Part shown: one piece after another, positions 44,594-52,426 of the stretch | Position numbering within the stretch: the first letter of the stretch is position 1 | Layout: each line of letters opens with the position of its first letter | Assembly: GCA_041398785.1 (NCBI GenBank) | Contig: JAWKUA010000004.1 | Span: forward strand, 62,001 to 126,000 | DNA: 64,000 nt | Reading direction: 5' to 3' | Origin: Planctomycetaceae bacterium | GTDB taxonomy: Bacteria; Planctomycetota; Planctomycetia; Planctomycetales; Planctomycetaceae | Translations under genes and position numbers: made by a program | Notes under the pieces: generated by a model | Told to the model about the DNA's origin: nothing | What the model saw: only the letters and a program-made list of their open reading frames with translations | Databases searched by the model: none

Positions 44594-46962
44594 CGACCGA
44601 TGGTGTCGAAAAGCGAGCGTGTGTTTTGGCGATCTTGCTGCCGCTGGCCATGCCTTTTTTGGGCGGAACGCTGCTGGGCCTGTGTTTCGATCAGCCACGG
44701 ATTTGCTGGCTGTCGTTCGTGGCACTCGTGCCGTTTGTGTGGACCGTCAGCAGGCAGGCATCAACGTTGTGGCTGGTGAGCGCTGCCGGGGGCTTGTTCG
44801 CATTTCACCTGATCGGGCTGAGATTTCTGCCGGCGTCCGGAAATCTTGAGGCGGCTCAGTGGTGGCCGTGGCTGGCGGTGTGCCTGACGGCATTCAGCTT
44901 TCCGTTTCTGCTGATCGGTCGCATGCTGAGCGAGCGGCTGCGTTTGAATATCGGGCTTGTGTTTCCGCTGGTCTGGGTCGCCCTCGAATCCGGACGATCG
45001 TGGATGATGGCACCTTTGCTAGGAGCACCATTCCCGTACCTTCACGCCGGCACCACGTTGTGCCAAAGTTCCGAGTTGCTGCAGTGTGCGGATCTGGCAG
45101 GCGTGCCGGGACTGACTTTGCTGGTCTGCATCGCTTCGGCAGGTCTAGCATCCTTGTTTAGCCGGTTCGAACCGTCGGCCAGGCGGTACTTCCGGCTGGC
45201 TGCGGTCTGTGGCTGCATTCTGCTGTGTGGCTGGGGATACGGCTTCGTTCGGCTTCGCACGATTTCGCAGACCGAGGGTCCGACCGTCGCGCTGGTATCC
45301 GGTTCGCCGGTCGCAGCACCAGAACGTTTGCCTGACTCTCGCGGTCCTCTGCCTGGCACGTCTGCTCAACGTGTTGATCTGATCGTCTGGCCGGAGCTGG
45401 CGTTTCCGGGCACCGTCAGCACGAATTCGAATGTTCCGGCGACAGACTCCGCGCTGTTCCCGGTTATCCGGGAGGCAGAGAAGCACGGCGCGGTTCTGGT
45501 GTTCGGTACGAAGCGGTGTTCATCGAATCCTGACATGCCTTACAACGCGATGTGCGTTGTGCAACCGTACGGCCGCAACGTTCAGTCGTACGACAAGCGG
45601 TACCTTAGCCCCGGCTACGACTTTCAGCCGCCTGTCGCGCGCTGGCTGTCGTTTGCGGCGGGAACTGAGTTGCTGAGTCCCGGTGCTTTGAACTGGACGG
45701 GACACACTGCCGGCGGTCGTGCGGACTGCTTCTCAGTCGCGGATCGCATCGGAAAGACGCAGTACCGGTTTTGCGGTTCGATCTGCTACGACCTTTGGTT
45801 TTCATCCGCCCTCCGTGAATCCGCAACGGCTGGCGACGAACTGCCTGATTTCCTGGTAAACATCGCGGATGAGGTATTCTCCAGCGGCCGCAACGTCAGC
45901 TACGCGGACTGGGCTCTCGTGCAGGCCCGGCTGCGTGCGATTGAGACACGGCGGGCACTGGTCCGGACGTCCGGCGAAGGAACATCGTTTGCGGTCGATG
46001 CCTGCGGGCGAGTTCTGGCACGTTCCGCGACGGATTCGTATGTGAAAGATCCAGTGACGCTGGAGATTCCGCTTTGCGACGCGCGAAGTCCCTATCTGGT
46101 TGCTGGAGACTTGCTGCCGTTCACCGCTCTGGCTGTCTGTGTGTGGGTAACTCTCGCTGCGGGGACGGCCCGCCGCCGACATCTGACTTCGGACGCGATG
46201 TCACCCGTCGTCTCGGCCGGTGACTCATACGCTGATCTGTCAATCATCGTTCCGGTGTTCAACGAAGAGCAGACGATCAGCGCTCTGCTGCATCGGGTTC
46301 GCCGCGCCGCTCCTGATGCACAGGTCATTGTTGTGGACGACGGCTCTTCTGACGGAACCCACGATTTGCTGCAAAGCCTTCGGCAGCCGCTGAGACTGAT
46401 TGTGCAGCGGCATCCGGAGAATTCCGGAAAAGGAACCGCGATCCGAACCGGACTGGCATGTGCGGACCGGAAATTCACACTGATCCAGGACGCTGACGAA
46501 GAGTACTTCCCGGAGGACTACGACAGCCTTCTGGAGCCGATGCGGCGCGGCGTCAGTCCGGTTGTGTATGGATCCCGCTATCTGTCGTCCTCGGAGTGGC
46601 CCCGGCCAAAACGCCGGGTTGAAGACGTCGCGATTCGATGTTTGAACCTGGCAACGTTGTTGCTGTTCGCCCGCTGCATTACCGATGAGGCGACGTGCTA
46701 CAAGTTGTTCGCAACGTCCTTTCTTCGGTCACTGGATCTGCGATGCCGACGATTCGAGTTCTGTCCGGAAGTGACGGCGAAAGTCTGTCGGATTGGCGTC
46801 GAGATCGTTGAAGTGCCCGTTCGCTACGCACCGCGTTCCTGCGTCCAGGGAAAGAAGATTCGCTGGCAGGATGGATTTGCGGCACTTTGGGAACTGATCC
46901 GCTGGCGTTTCAAACGGATGCCAGCGGTTCTTACGTCCGGTTGGCACGGGAGGTGTCCCTGA
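44590..46962 (+). CDS. Apolipoprotein N-acyltransferase / polyprenyl-phosphate sugar synthase fusion
   Basis: 790 residues in two parts. Residues 1-520: Lnt. Membrane helices at the front, then the nitrilase-fold domain with the catalytic triad Glu in LIVWPELAFPG, Lys in SYDKRYLSPG and Cys in GSICYDLWFS, then a C-terminal helix (LPFTALAVCVWVTLAAG). Residues about 540-770: GT2 glycosyltransferase of the dolichol-phosphate-mannose synthase type, with LSIIVPVFNEEQTISALL, VIVVDDGSSDGTHDLL and the acidic motif LIQDADEEYFPEDY. The same domain order is known from mycobacterial Ppm1. Overlaps the PMT-like gene by four bases (ATGA), so donor synthase and user are linked. In the inner membrane. Confidence 0.88.
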   Translation: MTTDGVEKRACVLAILLPLAMPFLGGTLLGLCFDQPRICWLSFVALVPFVWTVSRQASTLWLVSAAGGLFAFHLIGLRFLPASGNLEAAQWWPWLAVCLTAFSFPFLLIGRMLSERLRLNIGLVFPLVWVALESGRSWMMAPLLGAPFPYLHAGTTLCQSSELLQCADLAGVPGLTLLVCIASAGLASLFSRFEPSARRYFRLAAVCGCILLCGWGYGFVRLRTISQTEGPTVALVSGSPVAAPERLPDSRGPLPGTSAQRVDLIVWPELAFPGTVSTNSNVPATDSALFPVIREAEKHGAVLVFGTKRCSSNPDMPYNAMCVVQPYGRNVQSYDKRYLSPGYDFQPPVARWLSFAAGTELLSPGALNWTGHTAGGRADCFSVADRIGKTQYRFCGSICYDLWFSSALRESATAGDELPDFLVNIADEVFSSGRNVSYADWALVQARLRAIETRRALVRTSGEGTSFAVDACGRVLARSATDSYVKDPVTLEIPLCDARSPYLVAGDLLPFTALAVCVWVTLAAGTARRRHLTSDAMSPVVSAGDSYADLSIIVPVFNEEQTISALLHRVRRAAPDAQVIVVDDGSSDGTHDLLQSLRQPLRLIVQRHPENSGKGTAIRTGLACADRKFTLIQDADEEYFPEDYDSLLEPMRRGVSPVVYGSRYLSSSEWPRPKRRVEDVAIRCLNLATLLLFARCITDEATCYKLFATSFLRSLDLRCRRFEFCPEVTAKVCRIGVEIVEVPVRYAPRSCVQGKKIRWQDGFAALWELIRWRFKRMPAVLTSGWHGRCP

Positions 46963-47104
46963 GGGAGGGAATAGCGAATGTCTAACCGCAGGCGCTGCGC
47001 CTAACAACGGCGGCAGGAGACTCACGTTTCCGGGCCGACAATTGCGGCGAAATGGTCGCTGGTCAACGGGCGGCTAAGAGCGCAGCGCTTCCCAGGGGTC
47101 GCGG

Positions 47105-48337
47105 TTAAACGGTTCGTTTGACACGGCAGAATTTCTTTTTGCCGGCCCAGACCAGCAGACCGTCTTCCACCGTGATTTGTTGGTTCGCGTCGAGGATGAC
47201 TTCCTTTTCTTCACCAAGTTTCGCGCCGCCCTGAGCGATCAGGCGCCGGGCTTCGCCGTTCGACGACTGCAGTTTCAGTTTCTTCAGCAGCAGAAATGCG
47301 GGAAGCGTGCCGTCGTCATCGAGGTCGCTCGCGGATAATTCGACTTCCGGAATATCTTCCGGCAATGCGCCGCCGCGGATTTCGTTCCGCCAGCGTTCAG
47401 CGGCTTCGATTCCCTGCCCTGCTCCGTGGTATTGATCGATCACAGTTGCTGCCAGTTGGAATTTCGCTTCCTGAGGATGACCGGACAGCAGTTGGTCCAC
47501 ATTGTCCAGCGGCACTTCCGTCAGCAATTCGAAGTACATTGTCATAACGCCGTCCGGCAACTGCATGAACTTCTTCATCATCTCATACGGAGATTCGCTG
47601 ATGCCGATGTAGTTGCCCAGGCTCTTGCCCATCCGCTTGATGCCATCCAGCCCGACCAGAATCGGCGACATCATTCCGATCTGCTGGCCAAGTCCCTGCT
47701 GAGCCTGCAGGTCGCGAGCCAGCATGAAGCTGTAGAGCTGTTCGGTCCCGCCAAGTTCGATGTCGGCTTTGATTTCGACCGAATCCCACGCCTGCATCAC
47801 CGGGTACAGGCATTCGTGCAGAAAGATGGGCTTCTCTTCGCGGTAGCGTTTGGCGAAGTCATCGCGGGTCAGCAATTGAGCCACCGTGACCCGTCCGCAC
47901 AGGTTCAGCACGTCCGCGAACGACATTTTTGCGAACCAGTTGCCGTTGCGATGGACTTCCGCGCGGTCCATGTCGACCACTTTGCCGACCTGCGCCAGAT
48001 AGTCGCGGGCATTGGCTTCGACCTCGTCTTCGGTCAGCCGCTTGCTGCGAGCTTCATCGCGCCCGCTGGGATCGCCGACCATTGCCGTGTAGTTGCCGAT
48101 GATGATCACGGCCTGATGTCCCAGTTCCTGAAACTGCCGGATTTTCCGCAGCGGAACGGTGTGTCCCAGATGCACGTCGATGCCGGTGGGATCGATGCCG
48201 TATTTGACTCGCAGCGGCACACCCGTGTCGCGGCTGTGCTGCAGCTTCTTCGCCAGCTCCTCTTCAGGAACGACTTTTTCGACTCCGCGTGTGAGTACGC
48301 GAAGCTGTTCTTCGACGGCGGGAAAGATGTTACTCAA
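47105..48337 (-). CDS. tyrS: Tyrosyl-tRNA synthetase
   Basis: 410 residues. Charges tRNA-Tyr. Class I motifs: the HIGH variant YGIDPTGIDVHLGHTVPL and the KMSKS variant GIKRMGKSLGN; also IIIGNYTAMVGDPSGRDE and the tyrosine pocket YPVMQAWDSVEIKADIELGGTEQ. The end is an S4 RNA-binding domain (SSNGEARRLIAQGGAKLGEE...VWAGKKKFCRV). This sequence form corresponds to the TyrZ-like subgroup rather than E. coli TyrS, by memory. A second copy of its last 50 codons lies at 39426-39581. Confidence 0.95.
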   Translation of the reverse strand: MSNIFPAVEEQLRVLTRGVEKVVPEEELAKKLQHSRDTGVPLRVKYGIDPTGIDVHLGHTVPLRKIRQFQELGHQAVIIIGNYTAMVGDPSGRDEARSKRLTEDEVEANARDYLAQVGKVVDMDRAEVHRNGNWFAKMSFADVLNLCGRVTVAQLLTRDDFAKRYREEKPIFLHECLYPVMQAWDSVEIKADIELGGTEQLYSFMLARDLQAQQGLGQQIGMMSPILVGLDGIKRMGKSLGNYIGISESPYEMMKKFMQLPDGVMTMYFELLTEVPLDNVDQLLSGHPQEAKFQLAATVIDQYHGAGQGIEAAERWRNEIRGGALPEDIPEVELSASDLDDDGTLPAFLLLKKLKLQSSNGEARRLIAQGGAKLGEEKEVILDANQQITVEDGLLVWAGKKKFCRVKRTV

Positions 48338-48508
48338 CAGCCTGAACCAGTTCTTGTCAGTCGGGAAGTGAATGGACCGGCTGCGGAGGTTAGCAGTGAG
48401 ATTCCGCGCAAGCCAACTAAGGAGCTGGAAATGATGATTCCCTGCAAAATGGATTCACAACGACAATCGGTACCGGTAGTCTGCAAACTGCGCTCGCGTT
48501 CAGTTGGC

Positions 48509-48671
48509 GTGTTGATCGATTCGTCGCTTCGACACCGGTTCGGGGCTACCCCGAGCTGTACTGACTTCGCAGACCTTGCAGCAGTGTGCCAATACACCGC
48601 GCTGCGGTGGGACGGCACACGTATGACTCGCAGTGAACCCGCGCAGCCGCCCGCCGGTTTTCGGTGGGCGG
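48509..48671 (+). ncRNA. Candidate structured leader RNA (retron-like) before the reverse transcriptase
   Basis: Four hairpins follow one another in 163 bp of non-coding DNA upstream of the RT start. (1) GTGTTGA/TCGACAC (48509-48515/48529-48535, one G-T pair). (2) TCGGGG-CTA-CCCCGA (48540-48554). (3) GCAGC-A-GTGT-GCCAAT-ACAC-CGC-GCTGC (48578-48605). (4) CCGCCCGCCG-GTTTT-CGGTGGGCGG (48647-48671, 10 bp, one G-T). The last is followed by TTTCACTTT and could end the RNA. Retron RTs are preceded by such a folded msr-msd RNA. A 7-bp pair CAGACCT (48570-48576)/AGGTCTG (48690-48696) might be the a1/a2 closing stem, but that is not above chance. No branching-G context was identified. Confidence 0.5.
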
Positions 48672-48701
48672 TTTCACTTTGTGCCCGACAGGTCTGAAAC
48701 C

Positions 48702-50075
48702 ATGAACGTTACTGCCGCCAGGGCGATGACCGCTGCGATGCTGGCCGGTGACTGGAATCGCCGACAGGTCCTGCAGCGGCTGCGGAACTGTCTTGGACGC
48801 ACGGGAAAAGGCACAGCCTGGCCCGCGAAACTTGTCGCTCTGTTGTTCGGTCCGACCGCTTTTCCCGAACGTCGCCCGGCTGCCGGCGAACTCACAGACT
48901 TCCTGCGAATGCACCCCGCCGCCCGGAAGGTGACCGCTCGCGCCGAACGCGGTCTCCTGCGCTGGTCAGCCTTCGCGCGGACAGCCGACGGCGCGCCGGC
49001 GATGTGGCGGCTGGATCACAATGCAGCCTGGAATGTTCCGTCGATCACGACGCCGGCTCAGCTTTGCGATGTTCTGGAACTGTCGGCGCCGCATCTTGAC
49101 TGGCTGGCGGATTGCCGGGGACTGGAGCGGACGGCCGAAGGCGAACGATTACGCAACTACCGGTATACGTGGGTCAGAAAGAGCAGCGGCGGCTACAGAT
49201 TGCTGGAAGTGCCGAAACAGCGACTCAAGGCGGCTCAGCGGTGGATCGCCTCAAGCATCCTGAACAGAATTCCGGCTCACGACGCGGCTCACGCATTCGT
49301 CTCAGGCCGTTCGCCGGTGTCGGCAGCCCGACGCCATCTGAGCCGCGATGTCGTGCTGCGGATCGACCTGAAGAACTTCTTTCCGTCGATTGCCGCGGCG
49401 CGCGTGGCCGGGATCTTTCGATCCGCCGGATATCCTCAACGCGTGGTTTCGCTGTTGACGGGACTCTGCACAAACTGCACCTGGCAAAGCGTGATTGACC
49501 TCGTTCCCGGCGACGGCATCGAAACGGCTCGCGAGCAGCTTCGCATCCTGACATCTCCGCATCTGCCGCAGGGAGCTCCGACGTCTCCCGCGCTCGCCAA
49601 TCTGTGTGCGTATTCGCTGGACGTCCGACTGACGGGACTGGCGAAAAAATTTGACGCTTTCTACACGCGCTACGCGGACGATCTGGTGTTCAGCGGAGGT
49701 CTGGAATTCCGGCGGCGGCTGCAGCGATTTCGAATTCACGTACTGGCGATCGCGCACAACGAAGGTTTCGAAATCCGACGGCGCAAGACCGCTGTGATGA
49801 AGCAGGACGAATGCCAGCGGATCACGGGAGTGGTCGTCAATCAGCGTCCGAACATCGACCGTCGCGACTACGACCGGTTGAAGGCGATCCTGACAAACTG
49901 CGTGCGGTACGGACTGCATGCCCAGAATCACAGCGGTCACGCTGACTTCCGATCCCATTTGCAGGGCCGAGTGGCCCACGTGCGCGCCGTCCACCCGAAT
50001 CGCGGCGCGAAGCTGCAGGCGATTCTGGACAGGATACCGCAGGTGCCGAATTCGGCGACGACGACCGGAAAGTGA
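48702..50075 (+). CDS. Retron-type reverse transcriptase
   Basis: 457 residues from ATG 48702. An N-terminal helical extension of about 150 residues is followed by YRYTWVRKSSGGYRLLEVPK, then RT motifs: VLRIDLKNFFPSIAAAR (motif A, catalytic Asp), LPQGAPTSPALANLCAYSLD (motif B), RYADDLVFSGG (motif C, YADD), GFEIRRRKTAVM (D) and QRITGVVVNQRPNIDR, which resembles the VTG motif typical of retron RTs. The layout and long N-terminal extension match, by memory, RTs of myxobacterial retrons such as Mx162. No maturase or endonuclease domain, so not a group II intron. A hairpin-rich leader lies upstream and a hypothetical gene converges 73 bp downstream. Confidence 0.88.
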   Translation: MNVTAARAMTAAMLAGDWNRRQVLQRLRNCLGRTGKGTAWPAKLVALLFGPTAFPERRPAAGELTDFLRMHPAARKVTARAERGLLRWSAFARTADGAPAMWRLDHNAAWNVPSITTPAQLCDVLELSAPHLDWLADCRGLERTAEGERLRNYRYTWVRKSSGGYRLLEVPKQRLKAAQRWIASSILNRIPAHDAAHAFVSGRSPVSAARRHLSRDVVLRIDLKNFFPSIAAARVAGIFRSAGYPQRVVSLLTGLCTNCTWQSVIDLVPGDGIETAREQLRILTSPHLPQGAPTSPALANLCAYSLDVRLTGLAKKFDAFYTRYADDLVFSGGLEFRRRLQRFRIHVLAIAHNEGFEIRRRKTAVMKQDECQRITGVVVNQRPNIDRRDYDRLKAILTNCVRYGLHAQNHSGHADFRSHLQGRVAHVRAVHPNRGAKLQAILDRIPQVPNSATTTGK

Positions 50076-50148
50076 ATGCGGGAACTCACAACGCAGTGTT
50101 GCCCGGAATCGGATCGGCGGTTCGCGGTCGTGTCGAAGTGACTGCCTT

Positions 50149-50829
50149 CTATTTCGTCAGGCGTTTGATCCGTCGAAATGCGGACTGTACCGAAGCATTG
50201 GTAGCGGCGTCGGGAGCGGCCACCGCGAAGTAATCCGCGTCGATGCCAAGCAGCGTTCGCAGATCCGCAGCCTGATCCGGCGGCGTGTCCAGGAACTCGT
50301 TGTGCAATTCGAAATCGCGGTCCCACAGAATGCAGTCCGAGAGACTCTCCACGAGAATTCGCCATCGGTCGCTGTCACGGCAGTCGCTTGAAGTCGGAAG
50401 TTCAAAGTCATCCGGGGCATCCTGGTCAGGGTCGGAATCGACAGCGTCGCCGGCTGCATCGGGGAAGAGTTCCCGGTGGGCCTGCAGAGCCAGTTGCCGC
50501 CAGAAGCAGTCGTGATTTGACGGGTCGTCAATTTCCCGATCGATCTCCATGCATACGTGTTCGAACAGGACTGCCACGGCGGCTTCGTTGACAGCGTGCA
50601 GAGCGGGCACGGTTGGAGTTTCCGTAAGCAGGTCCGTTGCGATCTGGTCGAACAGGACCATTCGCTGAGTCCACGTCAGCAGATCAAATACGTCAAGACC
50701 GTAGTGCCATTGCGGAGCAAAGCCGCTGCTTTCTTCGCGAATAACTTCCACGGCTCCGGTCAGAGATGCCTTGACCAGAGCGGCTTCGGCTCCCGATAGC
50801 ACGCGGTCACCGCGTGGTGTATGCCACAT
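50149..50829 (-). CDS. Hypothetical acidic protein convergent to the RT
   Basis: 226 residues from ATG 50829. No family recognised. The first 140 residues look helical (LDVFDLLTWTQRMVLFDQIATDLL; LHAVNEAAVAVLFEHVCMEIDREI), then an acidic linker (DAAGDAVDSDPDQDAPDDFE), then a short folded-looking end with IDADYFAVAAP. No membrane segment or signal. It faces the RT gene (stop to stop 73 bp), so it is not in the same transcript; a link to the RT would have to be shown by conserved neighbourhood. Confidence 0.7.
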   Translation of the reverse strand: MWHTPRGDRVLSGAEAALVKASLTGAVEVIREESSGFAPQWHYGLDVFDLLTWTQRMVLFDQIATDLLTETPTVPALHAVNEAAVAVLFEHVCMEIDREIDDPSNHDCFWRQLALQAHRELFPDAAGDAVDSDPDQDAPDDFELPTSSDCRDSDRWRILVESLSDCILWDRDFELHNEFLDTPPDQAADLRTLLGIDADYFAVAAPDAATNASVQSAFRRIKRLTK

Positions 50830-51043
50830 GAGATTTCTCGCTGGTGGTGTGGGTGACCGGCAGCACCGGCATTTCCGTCCTGCAGCCGTCGCAGGCTAAC
50901 GACCGGACTGACCGAATGCGAAACCGTCATGTTGGAATTCCCTGCGTGGCGTCTTTACGGAAGTATCCGACCGGCATGTGTTGTGCTCCATTTATTCCGG
51001 TTTGTCCGAAAGTCACACGCAATCGGTGGTTTCCGGCGGCGGC

Positions 51044-51061
51044 GCGCGCTCATCAGCGCGC
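51044..51061. repeat. Inverted repeat GCGCGCT-CATC-AGCGCGC
   Basis: Perfect 7-bp stem with a 4-nt loop, about 170 bp upstream of ppk2. No T-run follows in either direction, so a terminator is unlikely; it could be a leader hairpin or protein-binding site. Confidence 0.5.
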
Positions 51062-51155
51062 ATGTCACACGATAGACCGCGCGGTGTGCGTTTGTTGCGG
51101 GTCGCCCCTGCCGATCGATCCTTCGGCATTGTCAGGGATGCCGAGTGCACGAGTC

Positions 51156-51184
51156 GGTAAGGTATGTTAAGGTTGAGTTAACGG
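51156..51184 (+). promoter_or_regulatory. Three phased GTTAAGG-like repeats upstream of ppk2
   Basis: GGTAAGG (51156-51162), GTTAAGG (51166-51172) and GTTAACGG (51177-51184) are spaced 10 and 11 bp, one helical turn, 43 bp before the ppk2 start. Phosphate-response regulators bind direct repeats with 11-bp spacing, and a polyphosphate gene follows, but the bases do not match any Pho box I know well. Confidence 0.35.
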
Positions 51185-51226
51185 TGAGTCCCATTTCACA
51201 CCCTCGCACCGACGGTAGTAAAAACG

Positions 51227-52402
51227 ATGAAGAGTAAATCGCCGCGTCAGGATTCTTCGCCGACGAAACCACGAAGCAAAAAGACCGGTCGCCGGAAGAC
51301 GAGCAGCGCGAAGATGAACGGGACTGCAAGGCGGACTTCCCAGGGTGATATTTCGCCGTCACTAACCGCTGCGGGGATCGAGAATTTTTCCGTTTCGGAA
51401 TCGGTCACCGCGGCGCAGGAAGCCAAGATCGCGGCTGTGCGAGACATCGTCGGAGGAGTTCCGCCGCACGATGTGGAGACGCTGGCCAGAGTTCTGCAGG
51501 CCATCATGGAAGGAACGTCATCCGATGATGCCGCCATCCTGCGAAGCGCCCTGCTGCGGCAGCCTCAGCCGGTTATCAACGGAGCCGGCCGGTCGGCCGA
51601 TGACGTCCTGTCCGACGACTGGCGGGAAGGCGGATATCCCTACAAGAACCTGCTGCAGCGCAAGGCCTATGAAAAACAGAAGTACAAACTTCAGGTGGAA
51701 CTGCTGAAGCTTCAGGCATGGGTCAGGGCAACCGGCGAACGTGTTGTCATTCTGTTTGAAGGCCGCGACGCCGCCGGAAAGGGAGGAACGATTAAGCGAT
51801 TCATGGAACACCTGAATCCCCGCGGTGCCAGAGTCGTCGCGCTGGAAAAGCCGACCGAAGCGCAGCAGGGCCAGTGGTATTTCCAGCGGTATGTGGAACA
51901 CCTTCCGACTCGCGGAGAGATCATTCTGTTCGACCGTTCGTGGTACAACCGCGCGGGTGTCGAACGTGTCATGGGCTTCTGCGACACCGAAGAGTACAAC
52001 GAATTCATGCGGCAGGTGCCGGAGTTCGAACGGAACCTTGTCCGCAGCGGAATCCATCTGACCAAGTTCTGGTTTTCCGTGAGTCGCGAAGAGCAGCGCC
52101 GGAGATTCAAGGAACGCGAACGGCATCCGCTGAAACAATGGAAGCTTTCGCCGGTGGACCTGGCTTCACTCGACAAATGGGACGAATACACGCGGGCGAA
52201 GGAAGCCATGTTCCATTACACCGATTCCGTCGACGCTCCGTGGACCGTCGTCAAATCCGACTGCAAGAAGCGCGCGAGGCTGAACGCCCTGCGCTACGTG
52301 CTGCACAGCCTGCCTTACGCGAACAAGAACCTGGAAGCGATCGGAGCCGTCGATCCGCTGCTGGTCGGTCGGGCTCAGGTACGCTACGCCGACAAGGACT
52401 GA
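51227..52402 (+). CDS. ppk2: Polyphosphate kinase 2
   Basis: 391 residues from ATG 51227. Transfers phosphate between polyphosphate and nucleoside (di)phosphates. The first about 125 residues are a basic, disordered head (KSPRQDSSPTKPRSKKTGRR) and a helical segment; the PPK2 domain follows: LQAWVRATGERVVILFEGRD, Walker A GRDAAGKGGTIKRF, the lid-module RWYFQRYVEHLPTRGEI-type stretch (GQWYFQRYVEHLP), Walker B ILFDRSWYNRAGVERVMGF, then FWFSVSREEQRRRF and WDEYTRAKEAMFHYTDS. Single-domain form. The direction (ATP/GTP making or polyphosphate making) is not predictable. Convergent with the CPBP gene, 24 bp apart. Confidence 0.93.
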   Translation: MKSKSPRQDSSPTKPRSKKTGRRKTSSAKMNGTARRTSQGDISPSLTAAGIENFSVSESVTAAQEAKIAAVRDIVGGVPPHDVETLARVLQAIMEGTSSDDAAILRSALLRQPQPVINGAGRSADDVLSDDWREGGYPYKNLLQRKAYEKQKYKLQVELLKLQAWVRATGERVVILFEGRDAAGKGGTIKRFMEHLNPRGARVVALEKPTEAQQGQWYFQRYVEHLPTRGEIILFDRSWYNRAGVERVMGFCDTEEYNEFMRQVPEFERNLVRSGIHLTKFWFSVSREEQRRRFKERERHPLKQWKLSPVDLASLDKWDEYTRAKEAMFHYTDSVDAPWTVVKSDCKKRARLNALRYVLHSLPYANKNLEAIGAVDPLLVGRAQVRYADKD

Positions 52403-52426
52403 TTCACACTCGGGCGGATCGAACGG

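Larger units (their letters stand above)
50830..51226. other. Divergent intergenic region before ppk2
   Basis: 397 bp between divergent starts. Contains a perfect 7-bp hairpin (51044-51061) and the GTTAAGG-type repeats (51156-51184). No coding frame supported. Confidence 0.4.
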
